A stretch of DNA of 29,403 nt from Welwitschia mirabilis (lineage: Eukaryota > Gnetophyta > Gnetopsida > Welwitschiales): assembly GCA_051453625.1 (NCBI GenBank), contig JBOZIK010000001.1, forward strand, positions 180,870,161 through 180,899,563, written 5' to 3'. Under the pieces are notes generated by a model that worked only from the letters and a program-made list of their open reading frames with translations, did not search any database and was not told the origin of the DNA. This document shows, one piece after another, positions 1-9,380 of the stretch. The position numbers and the translations under genes are program-made. Position 1 is the first letter of the stretch. Each line of letters starts with the position of its first letter.

Positions 1-640
1 ATTAGTTAGAGGGTAAAGTTTTTTAATGATATCGAATTTGATAAGATCCATCCTAATCCCTTCCTTCAAAATGTGATGTCCTTAAATAATTCCATGGTTT
101 ATAAGAAGAAAACTCTTTTTCCAACTCAAATGTAAGCCCCTATTTATACATCGATCTAAAAATTTCTCTAATCATTCTATGATTTATAAAAAAAGTATCA
201 TAAAAAATGGAGAATTCATCCATAGAATTTTTGATAGAGTCATCTAACATGTCAAAAAATATCTTCATCATAGCTTGTTGGAAAGTTTCAGGGGTGTTGC
301 AAATTCTAAAGGGCATTCGTTTGAAGGTAAAGATTCTAAAGGGTAAGGTAAAGGTTATTATGGCTTGGTCCTTGTTTGCTACAAATTTGATTATAACCAC
401 TATACCTATTAAGAAAATAGTATTAGGCATAACTTTGGATCCTATCAAGTACTTGATCAAGAAAGGGTAAAGGGCAATGATTCTTTTTAGTGATGTCATT
501 AAGTTTTTTAAAATTAATGCACATTATCCATTTTCCCTCCTCCTTTAGAACTATTTTTAAATAACTAAGCCACTTACTATTAGATATAGCATATATTATT
601 ATAGCATCCATAAGTTTAATGATTTCATCTTTAACTATTT
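1..640 (-). pseudogene. pol: Decayed Ty3/gypsy reverse transcriptase (pol fragment)
   Basis: The minus-strand translation shows RT landmarks in order. KWIMCINFKKLND, the gypsy motif usually seen as WRvCiDyRkLN, is followed by NHCPLPFLDQVLDRI (about 430-600). Then come FTLPFRIFTFKRMPFRICNTPETFQQAM (about 250-360, the FGLCNAPATFQ region, broken here into KRMPFRICNTPETFQ) and SMDEFSIFYDTF (about 205-235), followed by GHHILKEGIRMDLIKFD near 1-100. The catalytic Y/F-x-D-D box reads M-D-E, so the second metal-binding aspartate is replaced by glutamate. Several frame changes separate the blocks. The protein would have copied retrotransposon RNA into DNA in the virus-like particle. It is not functional here. 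RNase H and integrase are outside the window. Confidence 0.9.
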
Positions 641-1149
641 GCTTAAGAGTTTGGTTGATCCTTCTTTAGGGTTGCTTAATAGTTTTAGAATTATCTTCAA
701 GATAAATCTTGTGTTGGACTATGAAAAGAGAAATGACAACTAAGTCTTTATGGATTCAAGAAAAGGCTTCTTTTTAGAGGTTAAGAGTGTGATCAAGATA
801 GATTCTTGTTGAGGAGTTAGAAAGTAATTGATTATCAGAGGTTTCATTTGATTTTTAGATAGAAAAACATATTTTAAACCTTAAGGTAGTTCTTAAGTTA
901 GAAGCTAAGGTTTTCAGTTGTTATCCCATCTATCGTGGGACAATAGATGTGGAAAAACACTCTACAAAAAGTTTTTCTATTAAGTGAATATGTTGAGTTT
1001 CTTTAAAATTAACATATACTTCATCCTCAGACTCAAGAGAGTGTGTTTTAGTTGGATTATTGTATAAATATGGCTCATGTATTATGATTAATTAGTCGAC
1101 GTTGCAAAAACGAGATTGGTTTCAACTCTTCCTCTAAGTTAAACTCATT
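641..1149 (-). other. Degraded pol linker between protease and RT
   Basis: This stretch lies between the recognisable protease and RT of the minus-strand element. It is expected to hold the end of the protease domain and the N-terminal RT linker. I see only short open pieces and no motif I can name, and no promoter-like or RNA gene signal. Confidence 0.45.
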
Positions 1150-1510
1150 TCTTATATCCTCTTTAGTAGTATTAAATACTTGAACGGTAAACTTTTTATT
1201 GTGAAAATGATATCCCATCATCCTAATTCATGTGTCAACGATACAATGGGTAGTTGCAAAAAAGGCTTTTTCTAAGAGGAGTGGATAATCTCCATCATGT
1301 TATACCTTAATAATAACAACATCTATGGGATAAAAGACATTTTTAATTTGGATGACTAGGTCCTTGATAATTTTTAATGGTTTCTTAATTGAAGTGTCAG
1401 CTAATTCTAAGATAATTCATATAAGTTCTATTTTATTTTCCAACCCAAGTATCTTACATATATGAAAGGGTATGATGTTTACACTAGCTCCTATATTAAT
1501 TAAAGCCTTT
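1150..1510 (-). pseudogene. pol: Decayed retroviral-type aspartic protease (Athila-like)
   Basis: The minus strand reads KALINIGASVNIIPFHICK (about 1445-1505), then LADTSIKKPLKIIKDLVIQIK, and then FYPIDVVII and LLLEKAFFATTHCIVDT towards 1220. This is the usual order of an Athila/Tat protease: LxDLGASVNLLP, LADRSIKxPxGIxEDVLVxV, FYPVDFVVLD, LGRPFLATxxAxID. The catalytic D of D-L-G-A-S has become N (GAT/GAC to AAT), so the enzyme is inactive. At least two stops interrupt the frame (after ELI and after IIKV). It would have processed the Gag-Pol polyprotein. The assignment rests on several conserved blocks in the right order. Confidence 0.85.
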
Positions 1511-2239
1511 CAAATTCTTTTGTTTCCTTCTAAGATAACACTCATAGTTGTAGTCTAGGGTCTTTAAATTTAGAACACTTTTTAATTACTAAGTTGGAAA
1601 TAGATTGAGCAAGAAAATGTTGCTAGGAATGGTATGTTTTTGTTTTTTCCTCACTAGGTTCTTCCACAACTTAGAATATTTAGGGTTTTCTTCATAGATT
1701 CTCTAAAAGTTAAGTTGATGTTTACCTCTTAAATTAAGGTTTTTAACTATTCGTCAAAGGTAGAATTAGTATTTAATCAATCAAGCTAAAGAGTAGATGG
1801 TTTTTTCCTTTATTTTCTTATGAAGGATTTTTACTGGAGGTTTTAGTATATGATGTCAATGAAAAGTTATAGGAGTCTAAAGNNNNNNNNNNTCACTTCA
1901 TTATTTTTGGAAGTTGAAACCTAATGGGTAGGAGGTTTGATATTATTTCCACTTCTTGTTACTACTTTCAAATCTTTCTTGACTTAATTAGGGTTAGGTA
2001 AAGATTGAAATGCAAGAGACTTTCATGGTCTTTGATTGGTAAGCATTATTTATTAGAGAACATTTACTAATTTTTCAATGTTACTATTAGTCTTTTCTTG
2101 CACTTTTCTCATCTCTTCTATGAATTCTCTAAGTGGATTATTCTAATTCTATTAAAAATTAGGTTAAAAGTTGAAATTTATAAATCTATTTTTAAAAGGT
2201 TTTCATTGAGATTTCCCACATAATATTTATTGAAATTTA
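1511..2239 (-). pseudogene. Decayed gag-pol spacer of the minus-strand gypsy element
   Basis: This is the region between the gag zinc knuckle and the protease. The minus strand contains a charged stretch (NPLREFIEEMRKVQEKTN near 2090-2150) like the coiled-coil-prone linker that precedes protease in Athila elements; the rest is too decayed to assign. A 10-base N run sits at 1883-1892. No other gene, RNA or regulatory signal was seen. Confidence 0.5.
1883..1892. other. Short assembly gap (10 N)
   Basis: Ten consecutive N bases within the minus-strand gag-pol spacer. The small size suggests an unresolved base run or an estimated gap, not a scaffold join. Confidence 0.95.
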
Positions 2240-2755
2240 TTGACTTTTGAAGTTAGATGTTCTTTGGTTAAAAGCACAAACTTCCTCAAACATTCTTTCT
2301 TTACAAGTTAGTAATGAGTAACATTCTTTAGTTGGATGAGAGTCATCTTCATAAATTTCACAAGTTAAAGTGGTTTTTTTCATCTTTTACTACCTTTTCA
2401 TCAACTATCAATTATGTGTATTTCTCTAAGGAGATAGTTATATCTTTAAGTAGGTTGGTTGGATCACTCCTCTCTTCTTCCTTGTCATGTTTAACTTTCT
2501 TTATATCTTTTATAATTTGGCCTGCAGTTCAATTTTGTTTAGTGAGTTTAGACAAAGTTTGACTTGTTTCTACCAGTATTTTTAACATAATTCATGCTTT
2601 GTCTAGGCTTAAATTCAACAAGTTAACTCCACAAGAAAATTCCATAAGTTGTTTAGTTTGATAACTTAATCCACTGTAGAAATAATCAACTAACTTTACT
2701 TTGTGAAATTCATCAATAAGGTTGACATGATTAGCTATGATAAAATGCTTATAAG
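2240..2755 (-). pseudogene. gag: Decayed gag, C-terminal half with degenerate zinc knuckle
   Basis: Reading down from 2755 the minus strand gives AYKHFIIANHVNLIDEFHKV, then YFYSGLSYQTKQLMEFSCG (about 2630-2690), the block usually seen as FYxGLxxxTRQLvdaxxGG in plant gypsy gag. A charged region follows (IIKDIKKVKHDKEEERSD) and then a zinc knuckle at 2321-2362. The knuckle reads C-E-I-Y-x4-H-x4-C, that is CCHC with the second cysteine changed to tyrosine (TGT to TAT). Gag would form the particle and bind RNA. The N-terminal half is at 15858-16290, on the other side of the layer-3 insertion, and the frame is preserved between the two halves. Confidence 0.85.
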
Positions 2756-2760
2756 CTGTG
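2756..2760. other. Left target-site duplication (ctgtg) of the layer-3 array
   Basis: The five bases immediately left of LTR A are ctgtg. The five bases immediately right of LTR E (15853-15857) are ccgtg, a one-transition mismatch. A 5-bp duplication is the size expected for Ty3/gypsy integrase. The gag frame continues correctly if one copy and everything between are removed. Confidence 0.8.
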
Positions 2761-3714
2761 TGTTGCACTGCTAAATTACAGTTATTTAATGGGTTTTGTA
2801 AGTTTTTTTGTAAGACTTTTATACAAGTTTTAGTGCAAATTTGAGGATTTTGGAGATGCAAGAGGAAATCTTGGAAAAGTACAGATATTATCCAAATTTA
2901 ACGTATTTAAGATACTTTTCAATGAATAGAGTTTTTATGATAAAATAGTTAAGTTTCTCCTCATGAAAGACATTAAAAAAGATCATCGTCCCTTCTGTCA
3001 TCCACACGATAACCCAAATGATGACCACTAATGTGGACTACTGACTCATCACATTTGGAGATATTTTGTAACATCCTGTCATTCCCACTGTCATCTGGAT
3101 GACAACCAGAATAACACTGATATGTAATTGTCATTGACAGATTCTCTCAGCCGTTTCATCCATTTTCGAGCACCTAATAAGCACATGCAACCTCACCTTC
3201 TATTTGTCTATTTCTGTTGTATTCCCTATAAATAAGAGTGTTACAAAAAGATGAGCACTTGGTAGAGGGTTGTCATCTCCTATTAAGACATGACTGTTTT
3301 GTAACCCAGATGAATATTTATCTTTTAATATAAATCTTTGTTTTATTTATGTTTGCATTGTAGATCTTCTTACGACCCTTATAGTCTAATGTTGCTCATG
3401 ATCTGGTATTAATTTCTTGGGTAATATAGATTATCAAGGGTAGCTCTTGTTAGAGATGAAGAGCAAGTAGGATTAAGGCATTTGCATTGCATGTTAGACT
3501 AGATTGCATCTTGCACTTTGCATGTTAGTTTTAATTTTATTTGCATTATTATTTATCATTTCTAGTTCTAAGATTTATGTTATAATTCAATGAGATATGA
3601 CATTTAAATCACTCTCATTATTTTAGCGTGTTGTATTATGAATAATATCTATTTTAATTACTAATGATAAAATATATTTGAATGTTAAAGCATGCATAAA
3701 TACATACCACAACA
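2761..3714 (+). repeat. LTR A (5' LTR of the nested array), internally deleted
   Basis: The LTR starts TGTTGCACTG and ends CCACAACA. It aligns along its length with LTRs C, D and E. It has a TATA box (ctataaata, 3226-3234) and the shared block gatgagcacttggtagaggg near 3252. At 954 bp it is about 100 bp shorter than the others. Most of the difference is an 82-83-bp deletion just after the TATA box, where LTR D has 13251-13333. The deletion removes the expected transcription start region, so this LTR is probably dead as a promoter. PBS follows at 3718. Confidence 0.85.
3226..3234 (+). promoter_or_regulatory. TATA box of LTR A
   Basis: The sequence ctataaata occurs at the same relative position in LTRs C, D and E. 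Downstream initiation sequence is deleted in this copy. Confidence 0.6.
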
Positions 3715-3717
3715 AAT

Positions 3718-3736
3718 TGGCATTATTGCTAGGGAA
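3718..3736 (+). other. Degenerate tRNA-Asp primer-binding site
   Basis: The sequence tggcattattgctagggaa sits 3 bp (aat) after the LTR A end. It matches the Asp-tRNA 3'-end complement (TGGCGCCGTTGCCGGGG plus AA) apart from changes that are mostly C to T or G to A. A tRNA-Asp primer is known for Athila elements. Confidence 0.75.
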
Positions 3737-4289
3737 GGCTATCGAAGGAGTATAAAGGTTTTCATCATTTAGATAAGTACTCCAATTATTTTTCTATTCA
3801 GCATTATAGTTTATTAGGGATTTTAGGGATTTCTATAGTGTTTTCTGTGTGTTGTAGTTTTCACTTTACAAATTTTTATTTTTTTGTTAAAAAGTGTGTT
3901 CATCCGCTCTATCATTCCCATGATAGACAAGATGACAATCATCTTTAGTTTTTTGATTTATTTTGGATTTTTGATTTTCTTGTAATAATCTAGCCTCTGT
4001 TGTCTCTTTTGATGTTCAAATGCAATCAAGATGATAGACGTTTTTGTGCATTTTTCTACTTTTTGCTTGCATTTCAGTTCTAATTTTGTTTTTCTATTTT
4101 TTTACTTACGTCATCTCTTTTGTCATCTAGACAATAGACAAGATGATGATTTGTCATTTTCTAATCCATTTTATATTATTTCTATTTGCAGGATGTTGTG
4201 ATTTGGTAAGTCTAGAGAAGAAATATCTCAAAAAAAATAAACTGAGAGAATAGTACTTAAAGAAGGATTAACCAATCTTAGAAAAAGAG
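3737..4289 (+). other. 5' leader of internal region 1 with two hairpins
   Basis: Untranslated leader between PBS and gag, homologous to 5165-5774 and, inverted, to 16300-17009. It contains two members of the hairpin family: 3897-3940, with a perfect 7-bp stem ctatcat/atgatag at 3909-3926, and 4110-4149. The rest is T-rich and shows no ORF. Confidence 0.65.
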
Positions 4290-4628
4290 ATGAAAGAACA
4301 ATCTCCAAGGGCACTCAATCCTCCTTCCAAATTTATTTTTTTTGAATCTGATTTCCTTAATGAAAAACCTATAGAAGGAGAAGACCAACCTATAATGTCG
4401 AGTGCTTTCTGAAAATAAAACAACTCATAGGGTCTTCTATCTCTAATGCCAACCTCAACCTTAGAGAATCATTAGACAACAAAAATAGAGAAATTCAAGA
4501 TACATTTGACCTACTCTTGGGGGATGATGTAGAGCTTAAGAATATACATTCTTACCTAACTTTTAGTGGAGAAGAGGATGAGGATCTCATTCAACATATT
4601 GGAGATATTAAACAACTTATCCTCACAT
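4290..4628 (+). pseudogene. gag: gag N-terminal fragment in the array
   Basis: From an ATG at 4290 one frame reads MKEQSPRALNPPSKF and onward, to a stop near 4408. After a one-base shift the reading continues as NLRESLDNKNREIQDTFD and then LLGDDVELKNIHSYL, ending in HIGDIKQLILT at the gap. The GDDVEL and HIxDIKQLxLT blocks recur in the minus-strand gag at 15858-16290, so this is the same protein family, the Gag polyprotein of an Athila-like element. The downstream half of gag and all of pol are missing at the gap. The start is chosen because it is the first ATG in the frame after the leader. Confidence 0.7.
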
Positions 4629-4728
4629 NNNNNNNNNNNNNNNNNNNNNNNNNNNNNNNNNNNNNNNNNNNNNNNNNNNNNNNNNNNNNNNNNNNNNNNN
4701 NNNNNNNNNNNNNNNNNNNNNNNNNNNN
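4629..4728. other. Assembly gap (100 N)
   Basis: Exactly 100 N, the conventional size for an unknown-length join. The left side is gag; the right side is the middle of an LTR. The gap hides the first roughly 570 bp of LTR B and an unknown amount of internal sequence. Confidence 0.95.
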
Positions 4729-5142
4729 ATATAAATCTTTGTTTTATTTATGTTTGCATTGTAGATCTTCTTATAACCCGTATAGTTTAATGTTGACCAA
4801 GATCTAATGACAATTTTTTAGATGATATAGATTATCAAGGGTAGATCTTGTTAGGGCTAAAAGGCAAGTGAAGTTAAGGCATTTGCATTGCATGTTACAT
4901 TAGATTGCATCTTGCACCTTGCATGTTAGTTTTATTTACTTGCATTGTTATTTATCATTTCTGATTTAAGATTTATTTTGCTAAAGAAACCTAAGTTTTT
5001 CTTACGGATAGATTTCAATAAGATATGACATTTGGGTCACTCCCATTATTTTAGTGTATTGTATCATGCATTATATCTATTTTGATTACTAATGATAAAA
5101 TTTATTTGAATGTTAAAACATGCATAAATACGCATTGTAACA
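4729..5142 (+). repeat. LTR B (3' portion only)
   Basis: The sequence starts at a point equivalent to about 3339 in LTR A and ends CATTGTAACA, followed by spacer aat and a PBS. The U3 region and TATA box fall in the preceding gap. The sequence aligns closely with LTR A, including the gttttatttatgtttgcatt block. Confidence 0.85.
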
Positions 5143-5145
5143 AAT

Positions 5146-5164
5146 TGGCACTCTTGCTGGGGAA
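5146..5164 (+). other. Degenerate tRNA-Asp primer-binding site
   Basis: The sequence tggcactcttgctggggaa is 3 bp after LTR B. It is one of the two best-preserved Asp PBS copies here, retaining the TTGCxGGGGAA half. Confidence 0.8.
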
Positions 5165-5774
5165 GGCTATTGAAGAAGGACAAAGGTTATCATCGTTCAG
5201 ATAAGTATTCTAGCTATTTTTCTATACAACATTGTATTTTATTAGGAGCTTTAAGTTTTTTGTGTGCTATTAGGTCTTTCGGTTTCAGTTTTCTATAAAA
5301 AGGTGTGATCATCCCTCTATCGTCCCCATGACAGATAGGATGACACAGTTTTATTTTTGTTTTTGTTTTTTATTTTTGAATTTTTATCTTTTTCTATAAT
5401 AAATTAATTTGTCATCTTCTGTGACATTTGACTAGACAAATGACAATTTCTACTTTCTATTTTTAGTTTCAGTTACTATCTTTGTTTTTCTGTTTTTTAT
5501 GGGCGTCATCTCCTTTGTCATTCATATGACAGAAAGGATGATGGTTTGTTATTTTTAATTTGTTTTCTATAATTTTCTGTTTGCAGGAACTATGGTGTGA
5601 TTGATCTAGAACAAGGATTATCAAAAGAAAAAAAAGGATTTCTAATAGAAGAAAGGTACCTAAGAAGGACAAGAACATAAACCCTAGGTGCATAGATTAT
5701 TTTTCCAACCTCATTTTTTTTAGCACATATCTTATTCTGGAACTAAAATTTTTTTCCTCCCATTCTTTTCAAAA
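5165..5774 (+). other. 5' leader of internal region 2 with two hairpins
   Basis: Leader homologous to 3737-4289. Hairpins lie at 5309-5343 (tcatcc...ggatga outer stem, ctatc...gatag inner stem) and 5505-5543 (tccttt/aaaggat and gtcat/atgac). The remainder is T-rich and non-coding. The minus-strand reading frame across it is incidental. Confidence 0.65.
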
Positions 5775-7308
5775 ATGAATAGTAAAAATAAACCTCAAGA
5801 TGAAAGTAAGAAAATAGTTTTGGAACTTATTATTGAAGTAAAAAGAAAAAAATCTAAAAATGAAAGTAAGAAAATAGTTAAAGAGCTCTTAGTAGAAAAA
5901 GGGATACCAATACAAAGAGATGTTTAAATTAGGGATAGGGCCCATTTATTTTTTCAATCATCTTATCATTCCACCTTTTCTTTTCAAAATCAAACTAATA
6001 AAGAAAATCTTAAAGATTCAACCTCATTCTTATCTAATCACTTTTATCCATCCCATCCATCCCCCATAAATGACAACTTAACTACATCTTTCAACAATGA
6101 AGAAGAGGATGGCTATTTAGATGATGATGCTAAGGTGCTAGTATTAAATGAAGAAAGCATTTATGAGTATCTCTTTGGTGATGATGATGTTTTCCCTTCT
6201 GATAAAAACAACAAACACGTTGATCAAAATAGTGAAGAGGAAAATGCCATTGAGATTTTGGATCATATTCCAAATTTTCACATATTTTCTAAGGATGAAG
6301 TAATTCCACCAATATATGAAATTCAACTTTTAAATTAATATCAATGGGCATGAAGAAAATAGAAGATGATCAACTCAAATTAGATGAGGATTATAGTTTT
6401 GAGTTGATAGAGTTATTTAAAGAAGAAAAGAAATCAAGCATGAAATCATTAGAAAATCTTTCATCTAATAATGAAGAGCGTTCCTAGTGATCTTTTTGAG
6501 GAAACCATCATTGTATAAGAGAACCATAATCGTCAAAAAGAAGAAGATAATGAAAAAAACAATCATAAAGAAGAGGGAGATATAATCAAAGAAGAAACTA
6601 TTCAAAACCACATTCTTGTTCTTGAAAATAATAAACCACATCATCTTGAGGACTTGAGTTTAAAAATCTCCCAACCTCTTCCCTTGATAACTTCATGTGC
6701 AGAAAGTACTATCTTTTCTTCATTTGCTAAGTCAACCATATCATGTACTTCCATTGATCATTCTTTTCCAATGAGATTTGGAATGTCTTGGAATTATTAA
6801 TTGGAAAAAACCTTATCTTCTTGATCCCAATCCATGTTTTGAATTAAAAATCAAAGAGCTTCTTGGGTACATAAAGCCTATCTTAATCTCTCACCCTAAG
6901 AAGTCTTTCAAAAATCTTTTTTACACCTCTCATATTCAATATCAAACCTTGAATGCAATTTATGTTTTAAATCCTTCATATCATGAGTTTGATAAGAGAA
7001 TATTTTTTAAGTTATATGAATTTTTTATCTCTTATATTAATGATTGTGGAAATAAATTGTCATATGCTCATTTGAAAAAGCCTTATCTTCCTAAAAATTC
7101 ATGTTCTCAATCAAATAATAAGAGACATTTTATAAATCCTTTAAAATTAAATTGGAAATTTTTCTTGAGTCCCTTTTCACATGCGTTTCACAATAATACC
7201 TTTCATAAGAGATCATTTTTCAATGAAACTTATCATTCTTTTTTCTCCTATCTAAATTCTGGAAAATGTCCTATCAAGGTACTATCTTTTTATTCTCTTA
7301 CCTCCTAA
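5775..7308 (+). pseudogene. Unrecognised ORF of about 510 codons in a non-autonomous LTR element
   Basis: From ATG 5775 one frame runs to 6338 with a single internal stop (TAA 5925, a likely CAA to TAA change). The reading continues in a second frame to 6485, returns to the first frame until about 6798 (one more likely CAA to TAA at 6516), and ends in a third frame at 7308. The N-terminus has a tandem 20-residue duplication (ESKKIV at 5800 and again exactly 60 bp later). A strongly acidic part follows (EEEDGYLDDDAK, FGDDDVFPSD, SEEENAIEILDH). The C-terminal part is basic and aromatic (KKPYLLDPNPCFELKIKELL, YHEFDKRIFFKLYEFFISYI). It occupies the place of gag but shows no gag, protease or RT motif and no zinc knuckle. 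I do not recognise the family. It may be an element-specific protein or a captured host gene. Evidence that it was once coding: long open stretches that join through few lesions. Confidence 0.55.
5800..5879 (+). repeat. 60-bp tandem duplication inside the unknown ORF
   Basis: The 20-mer atgaaagtaagaaaatagtt occurs at 5800-5819 and again at 5860-5879, exactly 60 bp apart, so it adds 20 codons without changing the frame. Confidence 0.75.
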
Positions 7309-7899
7309 TTGATTTTATTAGAAAATAATGGCATACCCTTTATGTTTTATCAATTTGTGAATATTTGGTTTGGACCACATTTTTCTGAAAATCTTGAAAC
7401 CATGTCTCTTTTTCTTTCTTTCTTTTTAAGTGTATTTTTAGCCTTAAGATTTGAATAAAGTTTGCTTACTTTAATCATTTTCTTTTCTATTCTCTATTTT
7501 TAGAGTCTGTTTTTTTGTTTTTTGTTCTCTGTTTTATTTCTGTTTATAGTTTTTATTTTCTATTTTTGCAAAAATAATATCATCTCCTATGTTTCCTCAT
7601 GATAAGGTTGACGATAGTTACTTTTTCTAGTTTTTTTATTTGTCTGTTAATTTTTTGTGTTCTATTTCTTTTCTTGTGTGTGTCATCCTCTCAGTTGTCT
7701 GAATGATGAAAAGGATGATAATTAATAAAAAGTTATTTTTTCTTTCTGTTATTATGAGAAAATACATTTTTGTAACTCTGTTGAGATTTCTAACTTGACT
7801 ATTTCAGAATTTCAGGAAGTAAATGGACCCAAAAAAAATGAAAATTTAACAGCAAGCCATTTGAATTTTCTCTTAGCCTTTTTTATTTAAAAGATTATT

Positions 7900-8022
7900 A
7901 TGGCATTACTTGATCATCTTTCAAACTTAACTTATGTATTTATTTTCATGACTAGTCTTTTTGAATTGGGCATTTTAGTGGTAAGATTAGATTCACCCAA
8001 TCTTAAGACATTCACATGTCTA
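7900..8022 (+). pseudogene. Truncated hydrophobic ORF, copy 1
   Basis: From ATG 7900 the frame reads MALLDHLSNLTYVFIFMTSL and then LFELGILVVRLDSPNLKTFTC, then meets a stop; after it, weak similarity to the longer copy at 11177-11401 continues. One hydrophobic stretch (YVFIFMTSLFELGILVV) could span a membrane. The position, between coding region and 3' LTR, is where Athila elements may carry an env-like ORF, but no sequence match to such proteins is claimed. Confidence 0.35.
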
Positions 8023-9360
8023 TGAACTTCAATTAAAGGAAGATGCTTTATTTTTTAATACTTTTCTCAAGGTTAAAAGGTTCTTAAATTGTTTAGGAGT
8101 GCTCTTTTTTTCCTAATCTTTTGACTTTCACCTTTGTCTTTTGGGATATATGGTCATGTGGAATGTGTATTCTTTAAAAAAAAAAAAAAAGGAGGAATAA
8201 AGACCATGATGTTTTATGTTTCTATCTCCAAAACATGGTCATCATGATGTCCTACCACAAGTACAATGGGTTAAATATTTCTGAGAGAAGCCTTGGGCAG
8301 TGTAATATGATAGCTGTGGAAACTCCATTAGGAGGTTAGTTGGCCATGCTTTGTGGGTCCTTACTTCTCTGATAGTGATTTCACTTCCCTCATCATAGGT
8401 AATAAAAGTTTTATTTAAAACTTTAAGACTATGAGATCAATGGTGTTCTTGGTGTCATCAGAGGCATTGCTTGTTTCTTAGGCTCTTACTATTTTTATAT
8501 GGTCATTTTATTCCTTAAGTTTTTGGTGTTTGTTTTAAGATGATGGTAAGAGAGTTCATTTTTTGAGCAATTCTTTGATCTGATCATTCATTATTTAAAG
8601 CATTTTTACCTTATCATCGTCATAATCACTACCTTATTAAATGGAATTTTTATACATTTAGTTATGCATTTTTCACATCAAGTGATATTATGATTACTTT
8701 CATTGGAAATTGCTAAGTTAAAATATTAGAGTGGTCATCTATCTTTTGTTATGTTATCTTATGCTTATTCTTCTTGTTTTCTTTTGTGGTTTGGTTAGTT
8801 ATTTCAAAGTTACTACCATATTTTCTTAGCATATTTTCCTATTTTAATTTTCAATAAAAGGTAAATCCTTATTTACATTTGTGTTATTTTTTAGATTTTT
8901 GGTATAATAAAGTGCTGCTAATATTTTTTTTATGACTAAAAACTTTCTATCCACATTTTTATTTGTCAGAAAATTTTATATATCTATAGTTTTCAAACCT
9001 AACATTACTTAGCTTTGCAATTTGTTTTGAAAGTTGTCCCCATTTCCATTTCCTGTTTTCCCACTTCCGTTTAATCTTCTTTGCTTTATTTGCTAATATG
9101 GAACATATTTCCTTTTCTTTGGGTGGGTTTTGGTGGAGGAGGGTGGGGGGAAGGGGATGCAGAGACCCATTTACATGGCTCATTTTTCAAAAATTTTAAA
9201 GCTTTTATGAAATAAAATTTTCATACACATTGTGCATTACTTGTTATCTATCCATATGTTGTATTTTTATGAGCCTATTTTTATTCTTTATAGATTTATC
9301 TTTTGAAAGTAAATTGGCTCACACTTATGGTTTTCCACCTGGTTTTTGTCAGGGACTGAC

Positions 9361-9380
9361 AAAGGCTAAGTGGGATGCTA
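9361..9380 (+). other. Likely polypurine tract before LTR C
   Basis: The sequence aaaggctaagtgggatgcta abuts TGTTGC of LTR C. The same block precedes LTR D (12755-12774) and LTR E (14798-14817). Confidence 0.55.

Larger units (their letters stand above)
1..2760 (-). mobile_element. Athila-like Ty3/gypsy element, left segment (gag C-terminus, protease, RT)
   Basis: This is the distal part of a minus-strand LTR retrotransposon whose 5' LTR, leader and gag start lie at 15853-18279. Reading down from 2760 the order is gag, zinc knuckle, aspartic protease and reverse transcriptase; RNase H, integrase and the 3' LTR would lie left of the window. The order gag-PR-RT and the style of the protease and RT fit the Athila branch of Ty3/gypsy. 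The copy is dead: there are many stops and frameshifts, catalytic residues are lost, and the 13-kb array at 2761-15852 interrupts it. The lineage is inferred from motif resemblance, not from a search. Confidence 0.85.
7309..9380 (+). other. 3' internal region, copy 1, with polypurine tract
   Basis: Mostly non-coding sequence between the unknown ORF and LTR C. From 7783 onward it is homologous to 11064-12774 and to 14016-14817, so it is the family's standard 3' region. It holds a hairpin at 7682-7719, a short hydrophobic frame at 7900, an A15 run at 8176-8190 followed by ggaataaagaccatgatg, and a G-rich patch near 9135-9160. The final 20 bases, aaaggctaagtgggatgcta (9361-9380), directly precede the LTR and are the likely plus-strand primer site. 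No gene longer than a fragment is visible. Confidence 0.6.

Noticed and set aside
207-470. Plus-strand frame of 87 codons
   Set aside because: It lies opposite the minus-strand RT blocks and has no motif of its own.
2332-2562. Plus-strand frame of 76 codons
   Set aside because: Complement of the minus-strand gag zinc knuckle and charged region.
8176-8190. A15 run as the poly-A tail of a LINE or processed gene
   Set aside because: The run recurs at the same place in copy 2 (11450-11463) and is followed by conserved element sequence, so it belongs to the LTR element's 3' region.
8959-9183. Minus-strand 74-codon lysine-rich frame
   Set aside because: It lies in the non-coding 3' region and is not kept open in copies 2 and 3.
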